From the NCBI RefSeq assembly GCF_007097245.1, contig NZ_VJZT01000005.1:124001-188000 (forward strand): a stretch of DNA of 64,000 nt, given 5' to 3'. The DNA comes from Flavobacterium restrictum (lineage in GTDB: Bacteria; Bacteroidota; Bacteroidia; Flavobacteriales; Flavobacteriaceae). This document shows positions 46,002 through 53,693 of the stretch, in pieces; the first letter of the stretch is position 1, and the number at the start of each line of letters is the position of its first letter. The notes under the pieces are model-generated. The model was not told the origin of the DNA and searched no databases. It saw nothing but the letters and a program-made list of their open reading frames with translations. A program made the position numbers and the translations under genes.

Positions 46002-46156
46002 AATACCAATAATTTATATGTAATAGTCCATTTTGTAAGTTCGAGCGCAGTCGAGAACCAATTAGTGCATCTCGACTTTTGCCTGTCTTGGGCGAAGTCG
46101 AAAGGCTCGATGTGATAAAAAATAGGATTGGACTATATTGTAATAGTGTTTGGTAT
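46002..46156. repeat. REP/MITE-like inverted-repeat element
   Basis: The ends ATACCAAT and TTGGTAT are inverted, and further in TAATAGTCCA (46021) is inverted against TGGACTATA (near 46128). The middle holds TCGAGCGCAGTCGAGA and GAAGTCGAAAGGCTCGA, which pair internally. No ORF. It lies 16 bp upstream of the DoxX start codon. Confidence 0.65.
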
Positions 46157-46207
46157 CAGGATTATTTTGAAGTAACAGGAAATTTAAGATACTATTCGAA
46201 TGAAAAA

Positions 46208-46239
46208 AACCTAACAGGTTGCTCAAGACCTGTTAGGTT
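46208..46239 (-). terminator. Terminator-like perfect hairpin downstream of the PAP2-like gene
   Basis: AACCTAACAGGT and ACCTGTTAGGTT pair over 12 bp around eight bases, followed on the minus strand by a T run. It is 190 bases past the stop codon of the gene ending at 46428; the stretch between (46240-46427) is AT-rich with nothing else recognisable. Confidence 0.65.
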
Positions 46240-46427
46240 GTAATTGATAATTTAAAACAATAACCATTAAAGCTAAATTATCAACAGTATGCTATTAGGT
46301 AACAATCATCGTATTAAGTCGTGTTTTAAAAATTAGACAAAAAGGAGTAATAGATTGATTTTGAACTATTATTGACAATATTGCTTCTTTTGACTTTACG
46401 ACATTAAAACTTTCGACTTACTTATGT

Positions 46428-47984
46428 TTATTCGGCGCCATCAGTTGTGGCTCTTGTAACGGCAAAATTACCAACGGTTTCGCCCAATATAAGTCCTTTT
46501 TCGCAATCACTTCTATAATGAATCGCACCAAACATCCTAGAATCCGAGGCTTGTTTTGCCATGGATTTAAAGCTTTCGGATTGTGAAGGAACAATATGTG
46601 ATAAAACGGTACAAGCAGCACCACTAAAGGTCGAGTGACCTGAAACATAGGCGGGGAAGTTAGGTACTCCAGTTGTTGTTTTTATAGACGAATCCATTTG
46701 TGATGGTCGTGGATTAAAATAGGTGTATTTAGCATCCCAACAACTAATGGCGGCATCCATCATGGCAATATTTAATAAGGCCATATTTCTAGCCCAACGC
46801 ACTTCGCTGTAATCTTGTGTTGCAAATGTTTCGGCAGCAATGGCGTTCCAGTGTCCTGGAGGCGTGTAGGTTCCTACCCCGTCAGCCCAAAAAGTTACTA
46901 TTTTTATATGGTCTTTGGAGGCATCCTTACTAAAAGCTTTTACTTCGGCAAGTTCCTTGGCAAATTGTTCCGATTTTGTAGATGGTGGTGCAACTGGACG
47001 GCTGGCAACTACCATTTCTGGCGTCATTAAAAATGATTTTACTTTTCCAAACAAAGGCAACATAGGTGGTCTTTTGGGAGATTCTAATGAAATCCAAGGT
47101 GTTTCTCCTTTGGCGGCTGTTGTACTTTCTAATTGTGCCCAAATTTCTGGTGTTCCTATTGCGGCTCCTGCACCATCGGTAGCGGCTCTAGCTATAAATT
47201 TGGCTGCAATTTTTCGACCCAAACCTATGCCGGCTTCAACATCGCTGCGCACATTAGCACCACTAATGATGCGGTATAGTTTTTCCTCATCGGCTTTTCC
47301 GTCGATGTAGGCAATTTCGGTTGGGAATAATAATTTTAATAATTCAACCGTAACACCAGACAAGACACCGTCCTCTGATGGATAGGCAGGTAGGGTACTT
47401 TTTGGGATTAAAACCTGCAAATTGGTATCAACCGTGTAAGGTGCGGCTCTATTGTATAGTTTTTTATAATGCCAAGCGGCGATAAGTGCATCGGCTTGTG
47501 CGGCACTTACATAGGCATAAGCTCTAGCAGCAAATGGTGGATTTGAAAACGGAAATTGTGGGTTTGCAAAAGGATTTGCTGCCGATGGCGCTGGATAGGT
47601 TCCATCTTCGTTTTGGTACGGCGGACGATTGTGTCTGGCGACTAGCGTTCGCATGATTTCGTTCCAACGCAAAACACCACCTGCACTCCAATATTTTATA
47701 ATGCTTTTTTGCTCTTCGGTAATGCTGGCTTGGTAGCTTTTTATTTCGTTGATTTCTCTAGTATAGGCTGGCGTAGTGGTAGCTACTGGAGCGTCAAGAG
47801 GGAATTCGTCTGGTGTGGTTAATAAATAGGTTTTCCATGTTCCTGCAAGCGCATCAATATTAGACGGATTCAAGGCATGAAACTCTTGGTTTCTTTCGGT
47901 TATCTCGTCACTACACGAATACGTACAGGCAAGAAATAAAGCTATTAGACTGGTATAGGCTGTTTTAGTAATGCTATTTTTCAT
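46428..47984 (-). CDS. Vanadium haloperoxidase/PAP2-like acid phosphatase lipoprotein
   Basis: The 518-residue protein has a lipobox (ALFLACTYSC) and, at its C-terminus, the three PAP2/haloperoxidase phosphate- or vanadate-binding motifs: FNPRPSQ near residue 420, PAYVSGHSTFSGAA near residue 443, and SRMFGAIHYRSDCEKG near residue 485. The long N-terminal half has no recognised domain but is typical of secreted vanadium-dependent enzymes. Either phosphatase or haloperoxidase chemistry fits. It starts one base after the preceding gene's stop, so it forms an operon with that outer-membrane protein. Confidence 0.83.
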   Translation of the reverse strand: MKNSITKTAYTSLIALFLACTYSCSDEITERNQEFHALNPSNIDALAGTWKTYLLTTPDEFPLDAPVATTTPAYTREINEIKSYQASITEEQKSIIKYWSAGGVLRWNEIMRTLVARHNRPPYQNEDGTYPAPSAANPFANPQFPFSNPPFAARAYAYVSAAQADALIAAWHYKKLYNRAAPYTVDTNLQVLIPKSTLPAYPSEDGVLSGVTVELLKLLFPTEIAYIDGKADEEKLYRIISGANVRSDVEAGIGLGRKIAAKFIARAATDGAGAAIGTPEIWAQLESTTAAKGETPWISLESPKRPPMLPLFGKVKSFLMTPEMVVASRPVAPPSTKSEQFAKELAEVKAFSKDASKDHIKIVTFWADGVGTYTPPGHWNAIAAETFATQDYSEVRWARNMALLNIAMMDAAISCWDAKYTYFNPRPSQMDSSIKTTTGVPNFPAYVSGHSTFSGAACTVLSHIVPSQSESFKSMAKQASDSRMFGAIHYRSDCEKGLILGETVGNFAVTRATTDGAE

Positions 47985-47985
47985 T

Positions 47986-48897
47986 TTAGTTAGTCGCTTT
48001 TTTAAAATTAATCACATAAAATATTCCACCATAAATGGCGTCTGATTTTCCCACGTTTCGTCCTTCAACCACATAATTGTATCCTCCTACAAGAGATAAT
48101 TCGGGTATTTTTTTGAAGGTATATTTTGCATTAACACCATATTTTAAGGCGTTCATGGTGTTGCTTGGAAACGGCATATTGTTTTTGGTAATGTCAAATC
48201 CTCCTGCTTGCGTTACCCAATTGTCTATTACAAATTCAGCTATTAATCGATTCGAACGGTAACCCGCTCTAAAATTTACCGAAACCGCATCAGGCATATC
48301 AACTTCATTGGTGTAATGTACTTCATCTGTCAAATAGGAGTTTCTGTCAATAGTGATGTTGGCTCTTTTGATATATGCTCCAGAAATAGTGCTGAAAAAA
48401 TTTTCTCTTTGGTAATCTCCCATGATTCGCAATACGGCAGTTTTGCTTTGTGAACCAAGACTTAAAGGCAAATAATCTGCGGGATAATTTGAAAGTGGTG
48501 CCGAGAAACTTCCCAAAGCGTATACCGAGTACGTGGCTTTACCAATGGTTTTTTCTATGGGCATGTATTTTAGCGTAAGCGAAAGATCTTGAACGCCTTT
48601 TTGTCCTTTCATTGTTCCTGCCGAAGCATTGGTCTCTACATAAGGAGCACTAAAAATGACATTTAATTTATCCGAAACACCGTAGTTTCCCATAACTGCA
48701 ACGGATTGTGTGGTTACGGTTCCTAAATTAAGATTTGTTCTCTTGAAGCTGCCTTCCCAGTATTCATCCCAACTGCTGTGTTGGTAGACTGCTCCTACGC
48801 AAAAATTGTTTTTACTCATCATGATACCGTCAATATCGGTTTGTGCACTCATAAATAAGGGTAAAAATAAGAGGCAACTGATGTAAATTTTTTTCAT
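47986..48897 (-). CDS. Outer-membrane beta-barrel protein
   Basis: The 303-residue protein has a signal peptide (cleavage after LFMSA) and a barrel with many alternating strands and an aromatic-containing end (YGGIFYVINFKKATN). It looks like the phenol-degradation MetA/transporter type of porin, but I cannot name the family securely. The next gene, the PAP2-like lipoprotein, follows after one base, so the porin probably serves its substrate or product. Confidence 0.72.
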   Translation of the reverse strand: MKKIYISCLLFLPLFMSAQTDIDGIMMSKNNFCVGAVYQHSSWDEYWEGSFKRTNLNLGTVTTQSVAVMGNYGVSDKLNVIFSAPYVETNASAGTMKGQKGVQDLSLTLKYMPIEKTIGKATYSVYALGSFSAPLSNYPADYLPLSLGSQSKTAVLRIMGDYQRENFFSTISGAYIKRANITIDRNSYLTDEVHYTNEVDMPDAVSVNFRAGYRSNRLIAEFVIDNWVTQAGGFDITKNNMPFPSNTMNALKYGVNAKYTFKKIPELSLVGGYNYVVEGRNVGKSDAIYGGIFYVINFKKATN

Positions 48898-48955
48898 TTG
48901 TACTAAAAAATTGGTTTGTAATTAGGGTTTGATTTTAATTGGTTTTTTTTTTGGA

Positions 48956-50161
48956 TTAATGAGGCATTGTTACTATCATTTTTTTGTTTAAACTAAAACG
49001 GTAGGAATACCCAACATTTATAGAATAATCAGCAAAAGCAGCATCTCCTTGTACGTGAACATATTTACTAGGATCTGTGATTACTGAATTTTGCAAATTT
49101 TGAGAGGCGATATCAGCCGCACTTTGAATGCGGTTTTTAACAATATTGTAAGGAATAAATAAGCTAAAACCATGTTTCCCTAAACGGTAGGATAACCCAT
49201 ATTCTACAGCAATTACATAGCCTGGACGACGGTAGGCTACTTGACCACCAAAGGCATCATAAGCTGGAATCCCTTCAAAACGACCGGCTAATGAAACGGT
49301 TAATTTTTCCTTTTTGTCTACCCCAGCCATCAATCCTACTCGTCCAAAATATTGATCTGGCGAAGCATAAAGTTGATATCCTTCTAATCCTGGTTTTGGG
49401 TCTGATTTAAAAGTACCATTAGATTCTTGTGGATTGAACAAATAATACCCATTGGCAAAACCATAAAGACGTCCTGTTAATTGTCTGAAAGCCTGTACTT
49501 CTACAGAGAATCCTACACCACCATCGCCAGGTTGAATGGCTTGATCCATTACCACACTTTTAGTCGTTCCGTCTGCTTGTGGCGCATCGTCACGTCTATC
49601 ATGACTTCCCGTATTTAATTTTACGCCTAAACCAATCATAGCATTTCCTTTGGTCATTTTTTTTGGGTCAAAAAGCCAATAGTTAGCACTCAATCGCACA
49701 TCAGCAATACCGTCTGCGTAAACGCTGTATCGGTAGGTATTTTTAACTGGTGTAGTTTGTTTAAGCACTTGCGAACGCTCATTATTTACATAAGGCAATG
49801 TCGCGTTCAATTGCAATCTACTGGTTAATCCGTAGGAAAAATTCAAATCCACGGCATGCGAATAAATGTTTACTGCGTTGCCACGTTCTTTGCCGTTTTC
49901 ATCAAATCCTCCACCTGTTGTTTGCCGTTGTAACTGCTCTTCTTTGCCCACAAAATGCCTCCAAGAATGAAAATAGCGGTAGTTAGTACCCACTTGAAAT
50001 TCGCCTTCTTGTAGGTTGTAGGAATTGGCAGAGTTCATATTTTGCCCGCCCATTTGGCGTACTGCTACACAACCTTGTGCATTTGTTTTTTGGGTTTGAG
50101 TTAATGCCGCTACGACTAATAAGCAAGTGAAAGCTTTAGGTAAAAAGGAAAATTGTTTCAT
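48956..50161 (-). CDS. Outer-membrane beta-barrel protein
   Basis: The product of 401 residues has a signal peptide (KTNAQG cleavage), a mature N-terminus GCVAVRQMGG with one cysteine, and a barrel that continues to the C-terminus. FFYRYFHSWRHF-like aromatic segments (here YRYFHSWRHF near residue 68) occur early. I place the start at ATG 50159-50161 (MKQFSFLPKAF); the longer in-frame version to 50299 has no signal peptide. It precedes the next barrel gene by 58 bp, probably in the same transcript. Function unknown. Confidence 0.72.
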   Translation of the reverse strand: MKQFSFLPKAFTCLLVVAALTQTQKTNAQGCVAVRQMGGQNMNSANSYNLQEGEFQVGTNYRYFHSWRHFVGKEEQLQRQTTGGGFDENGKERGNAVNIYSHAVDLNFSYGLTSRLQLNATLPYVNNERSQVLKQTTPVKNTYRYSVYADGIADVRLSANYWLFDPKKMTKGNAMIGLGVKLNTGSHDRRDDAPQADGTTKSVVMDQAIQPGDGGVGFSVEVQAFRQLTGRLYGFANGYYLFNPQESNGTFKSDPKPGLEGYQLYASPDQYFGRVGLMAGVDKKEKLTVSLAGRFEGIPAYDAFGGQVAYRRPGYVIAVEYGLSYRLGKHGFSLFIPYNIVKNRIQSAADIASQNLQNSVITDPSKYVHVQGDAAFADYSINVGYSYRFSLNKKMIVTMPH

Positions 50162-50548
50162 AAAAATTGGATTATTTTGGTTTTTAAGTTTAATGTAATA
50201 GGGCAACACGTTTTCCTTGTTATGAAAAATCATTTGTGCCAAAACGCTATGCTTTTGCGATAGCTGCATTTGAAATGGTTTTCTTAATGGTTTTCCCAAA
50301 AAGAAAAATTAGTAAAATGGAAAAGGAATCGAGGGTTTGAAAATTGCTGTAAGGGATATAGCAATTTCATTCTATTTCAAAAAGTAGTTGGAAGTTGGAA
50401 TGGTTTTTTGGTTCTAAAAAAGGAACTTGGTTTGGTTTTTTTTTGAAAAAAATCACAACAAAATAGTTTTGAATAACCCAAAAATGCATTCGTTTTTTAT
50501 AATTTGCATCTAAATTATAGCCGCAAAAAAACTAATGAAATAGAAAAA
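50162..50548. other. Intergenic region, no gene seen
   Basis: AT-rich region between the barrel gene at 48956 and the unknown gene at 50549. An 8-bp inverted pair, AAATTGCT (50341) and AGCAATTT (50360), could form a hairpin but has no T run. No promoter is convincing. Confidence 0.35.
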
Positions 50549-51088
50549 TTAAATAAAATCGGGGGGTGAGTAGGATACGGAGTAGTATCCTGCTTGGATT
50601 GCTTCTTGAGTAGCAGTGGCAATGGCAGCAGTTTCGATAGCTTTTTTTGGAGAAAAAGTCAAAACAGTACTGTCATTTACGATATAATCTTTGATGAAAG
50701 ATTTTAATAATTTTTTTACAGGCGTTTCTTTTGACGTGGAATTGTCAAATAATTGATTGTCTACCAGTTCGTTTAAACCTTTGGCAACCTGATCCTGACT
50801 GGAATTGTGCAAGTAATACAAACTCAAAATATTGTTTTGAATTCGTTTCTTGAAAATATGGTAGGTTTTGTTATTGATAACTACATTTTCGTTCACATAT
50901 TCAAAATCAGTGTCTTCCGCAAAGGTGTAAACCGAGGCATTCAACTTGATTACTCTAAAATCCGAAGTGTCACTTTTTTGCATAGATGCTACCCAGGTCT
51001 GCTCTTTTTGTTGAGCAACCATCAGGTAATATCCAAGTACATTGTAGAACAATGTTACGAGTAGAAAAAGTGATGCAATTCGTTTCAT
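50549..51088 (-). CDS. Unknown membrane-anchored protein
   Basis: The 179-residue protein has an N-terminal transmembrane or uncleaved signal segment (residues 4-24) and a soluble domain with helical and strand segments. I do not recognise it. It contains no cysteines in the mature part and no catalytic pattern. It is divergent from bioF (about 210 bp gap) and in line with the barrel genes downstream, with a 390-bp gap that argues against a shared transcript. Confidence 0.6.
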   Translation of the reverse strand: MKRIASLFLLVTLFYNVLGYYLMVAQQKEQTWVASMQKSDTSDFRVIKLNASVYTFAEDTDFEYVNENVVINNKTYHIFKKRIQNNILSLYYLHNSSQDQVAKGLNELVDNQLFDNSTSKETPVKKLLKSFIKDYIVNDSTVLTFSPKKAIETAAIATATQEAIQAGYYSVSYSPPDFI

Positions 51089-51286
51089 AGGCTTCGAAAG
51101 TAGAAAACTATTAAATATGTTAACTAATTTTGTATTTTTTTTAATATTTTTTTAACATATCGGAATAAAATCTTAAAATCGAAACCGTTTTCGGAACTTT
51201 TGTGTTAATTTTAATTGGATTCGGTTTTGTCTTTTAAAGAATTAAAAACAGCAATCAAAGGGAATTAAGAAACCAAAAAAGATGCT

Positions 51287-51294
51287 TATTTTTG
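51287..51294 (+). promoter_or_regulatory. bioF promoter -7 box close to the start codon
   Basis: TATTTTTG fits TAnnTTTG and ends only seven bases before the bioF ATG at 51301, which would place transcription start at or next to the start codon. Confidence 0.5.
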
Positions 51295-51300
51295 TCTCGT

Positions 51301-52530
51301 ATGAAAAAATTACCTCAAAACGCATTCGAAAAACTCGAAATTCGAAAACAAAATAATGCTTTGCGCCAATTGCCTGTGGGAGCAAGTGGAATTGATTTTG
51401 CTTCCAATGATTATCTAGGATTCTCACAATCCGAAGCAATTTTTGATGCAACTCATGCGCTTTTAGTTGCTCGAAATATTAAAAGTAATGGTGCTACGGG
51501 CTCTCGATTGCTATCCGGAAATCATGATTTGTATCCAGAAACCGAGGCTTTTATAGCCCGATTTCATCAATCGGAATCGGCCTTGTTGTTCAATTCGGGG
51601 TATGATGCCAATGTGGGTTTTTTTGGTGCGCTGCCACAAAAAGGAGATTTGATTTTGTACGACGAGTTGTGCCATGCATCCATTCGTGACGGAATCCAAT
51701 TGTCGCATGCCAAAGCGTACAAGTTTGGGCACAATGATTTAGAAGATTTAGAAAAGAAAATTAGCAATTTCAATGGCAATAGCAATTTCAATGGCAATTC
51801 CAATGGCAATTCCAGTGGCAATTTCAATGACAATTGTAATAAAAACAAAACAACTGGAGTAATTTATATCGTCACCGAAAGCGTTTTTTCTATGGATGGC
51901 GATTGTCCTAATCTTGAAGAATTGGCTTTGTTATCCAAAAAGTACAACTGCTTTTTGGTCGTTGACGAGGCGCATGCTTTGGGTGTTTTTGGCAATCTGG
52001 AAACCGCAGGAGGCGAAGGATTGGTTCAAATGTTAGGATTGCAAGATGCTGTTTTTGCCCGCATTATGACCTTTGGCAAAGGGCTGGGTTGTCATGGAGC
52101 GGTAATTTTAGGTTCGGAGGAGCTCACGAGTTATTTGGTCAATTTTGCCCGAAGTTTTATTTACACCACAGGACTTTCTCCACATTCGGTAGCTACGATT
52201 TTGGTAGCCTGTCAGTTTTTGGAAAAAAATAAAACAGCTATGGAATCCTTAAAAAGGAACATTCAATTTTTCAACCAAGAAAAGAATTTATGCAGCTTGA
52301 AACCGCTTTTTGTGAGAAGCAAATCGGCGATTCAGAGTGCGATTGTTCCAGGAAATGAAAGTGTAAAAAACATAGCCCGTCTGTTGCAGGAAAAAGGATT
52401 TGATGTCAAAGCCATTTTGTCGCCTACTGTCCCCGAAGGTCAGGAACGCCTGCGGTTTTGCATTCATAGTTACAATTCGATCGCCGAAATTAGTGAAGTA
52501 TTGCGGTTGTTGAGTAACTTTGTGTTTTAG
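51301..52530 (+). CDS. bioF: 8-amino-7-oxononanoate synthase, with a repeat-derived insert
   Basis: BioF condenses pimeloyl-ACP or -CoA with alanine, the first dedicated ring step of biotin synthesis. The 409-residue PLP enzyme has FASNDYLGFS near residue 38, GSRLLSGNHDLYPETE near residue 67, DEAHALGVFG near residue 223 and the PLP lysine in TFGKGLG near residue 261. Residues about 155-181 are an Asn/Gly/Ser-rich insert (NFNGNSNFNGNS and related) between two conserved segments, encoded by tandem 12-bp repeats. The ATG at 51301 is used; an in-frame TTG at 51292 falls in the -7 box. It begins the biotin cluster. Confidence 0.94.
   Translation: MKKLPQNAFEKLEIRKQNNALRQLPVGASGIDFASNDYLGFSQSEAIFDATHALLVARNIKSNGATGSRLLSGNHDLYPETEAFIARFHQSESALLFNSGYDANVGFFGALPQKGDLILYDELCHASIRDGIQLSHAKAYKFGHNDLEDLEKKISNFNGNSNFNGNSNGNSSGNFNDNCNKNKTTGVIYIVTESVFSMDGDCPNLEELALLSKKYNCFLVVDEAHALGVFGNLETAGGEGLVQMLGLQDAVFARIMTFGKGLGCHGAVILGSEELTSYLVNFARSFIYTTGLSPHSVATILVACQFLEKNKTAMESLKRNIQFFNQEKNLCSLKPLFVRSKSAIQSAIVPGNESVKNIARLLQEKGFDVKAILSPTVPEGQERLRFCIHSYNSIAEISEVLRLLSNFVF
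51763..51834 (+). repeat. 12-bp minisatellite inside bioF
   Basis: The unit TTCAATGGCAAT and close variants occurs five times; the first two are part of a perfect tandem 18-bp duplication (AGCAATTTCAATGGCAAT at 51763 and 51781). The length is a multiple of three, so the frame is kept. The same unit recurs at 53634-53668 outside genes. Confidence 0.88.
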
Positions 52531-53001
52531 CCACGGATCAAACGGATTTTAACAGATTAACACAGATTTTATGGTACACTTAATGCACAAATCTATTACG
52601 GATGCAGTTTTAAAAGTTTATTATGAAGTATACAACGAGCTTGGTTATGGATTCCTAGAAAAAGTTTATCAAAATGCAATGTACTTTCAATTGAAATCTT
52701 TAGGATACAGAGTCGAAGCCCAAAAACAAATTAAAGTATATTACAAAAAACAACTTGTAGGAGAATATTATTCAGATTTGTTAGTAGAAGAAAAAGTAAT
52801 TGTAGAGCTAAAAGCAACCGAAATACTCCTAAATGTTCGCCTTGCTCAATTAATGAATTATCTTAAGGCAACTCCTATTGAGGTTGGAATGTTGTTGAAT
52901 TTTGGAGAAGAGCCAGAATTTAAAAGAGTAATTTATACAAACGACAGAAAAATTAATTTAAAAAATCAGTGGTAATCGGTTTTATCCGTTTTATCCGTGG
53001 C
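52530..53001. mobile_element. GxxExxY cassette bounded by imperfect inverted repeats
   Basis: The left arm (52530-52570) starts GCCACGGATCAAACGGAT; the right arm (52961-53001), read in reverse complement, starts GCCACGGATAAAACGGAT and aligns over 41 bases with about 30 matches. CGGAT/CAGAT words recur every 9-10 bases in each arm. The cassette of 472 bp holds one gene whose stop codon lies in the right arm. It fills the whole gap between bioF (whose stop codon ends at the first base of the left arm) and bioD. Confidence 0.72.
52571..52975 (+). CDS. GxxExxY family protein (PD-(D/E)xK nuclease-like)
   Basis: The 134-residue protein carries the name-giving motif as GYGFLEKVY near residues 25-33. 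The nuclease-like core is YSDLLVEEKVIVELKATE near residues 67-84, with Asp then E-x-K as in PD-(D/E)xK enzymes. Its activity is unproven. It has no role in biotin synthesis yet lies between bioF and bioD in the same orientation. The ATG at 52571 follows the left repeat arm directly and the stop codon is inside the right arm. Confidence 0.88.
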   Translation: MVHLMHKSITDAVLKVYYEVYNELGYGFLEKVYQNAMYFQLKSLGYRVEAQKQIKVYYKKQLVGEYYSDLLVEEKVIVELKATEILLNVRLAQLMNYLKATPIEVGMLLNFGEEPEFKRVIYTNDRKINLKNQW

Positions 53002-53007
53002 AAAATC

Positions 53008-53625
53008 ATGAAACTATTTATAACAGGAATTTCTACCGATGTGGGCAAAACCATTGCCTCGGCTATACTTGTCGAAGCCTTACAAGCCGATTACTGGAAA
53101 CCCATTCAAGCGGGAGATTTGGACAATTCCGATAGTCATAAAATAAAAAATTATATTTCGAACGACAAAACGGTCATTCACGAAAACAGCTATAAACTGA
53201 ACACGCCAGCCAGCCCGCATCTTGCTGCTGAATTGGACGGAATTACCATCGATTTGAAAAAAATTATCGAACCAAAAACCCAAAACCACCTAGTTATCGA
53301 AGGAGCAGGTGGCGTTTTTGTTCCCTTGAATAGTTCGGATTGTGTAATCGATTTGATTCAACCTGATTACAAAGTCATCGTGGTTTCTAGGCATTATTTG
53401 GGAAGTATCAACCATACTTTGCTCACTATTGAAGCCCTGCAAAATCGAAAAATTACCGTGGCAGGAATCCTTTTTAGTGGCAACGAAAACCAAGCTACCG
53501 AAGCTATAATTTTGAATAAAACCGGAATTAAAGCGATTGGAAGAATTGATGAAGAACCTTATTTTGACCAAAATGTAATCCAAGAATATGCGGATACATT
53601 TCGGGAAAATGTGTTGCAGTTGTAA
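53008..53625 (+). CDS. bioD: Dethiobiotin synthetase
   Basis: BioD closes the ureido ring of dethiobiotin using CO2 and ATP. The protein of about 205 residues has the P-loop FITGISTDVGKTIASA at its start and EGAGGVFVPLN near residue 98. The start is ATG 53008 (MKLFITG); the upstream in-frame ATG at 52969 lies in the repeat arm of the cassette and would add residues without family counterpart. Confidence 0.95.
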   Translation: MKLFITGISTDVGKTIASAILVEALQADYWKPIQAGDLDNSDSHKIKNYISNDKTVIHENSYKLNTPASPHLAAELDGITIDLKKIIEPKTQNHLVIEGAGGVFVPLNSSDCVIDLIQPDYKVIVVSRHYLGSINHTLLTIEALQNRKITVAGILFSGNENQATEAIILNKTGIKAIGRIDEEPYFDQNVIQEYADTFRENVLQL

Positions 53626-53633
53626 AAATCAAG

Positions 53634-53668
53634 TTCAATGTCAATGACAATTTCAATGACAATTTCAA
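53634..53668. repeat. Second copy of the bioF minisatellite, between bioD and bioA
   Basis: TTTCAATGACAA occurs twice in tandem with partial units on both sides (TTCAATGTCAATGACAA, TTTCAATA). The unit matches the bioF repeat apart from A/G at one position. Confidence 0.8.
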
Positions 53669-53693
53669 TAGAGAATTTTAAAATCTAATTTCA

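Noticed and set aside
50341..50367. Hairpin AAATTGCT/AGCAATTT as a terminator for the gene at 50549
   Set aside because: Only eight A/T-rich pairs and no T run on either strand.
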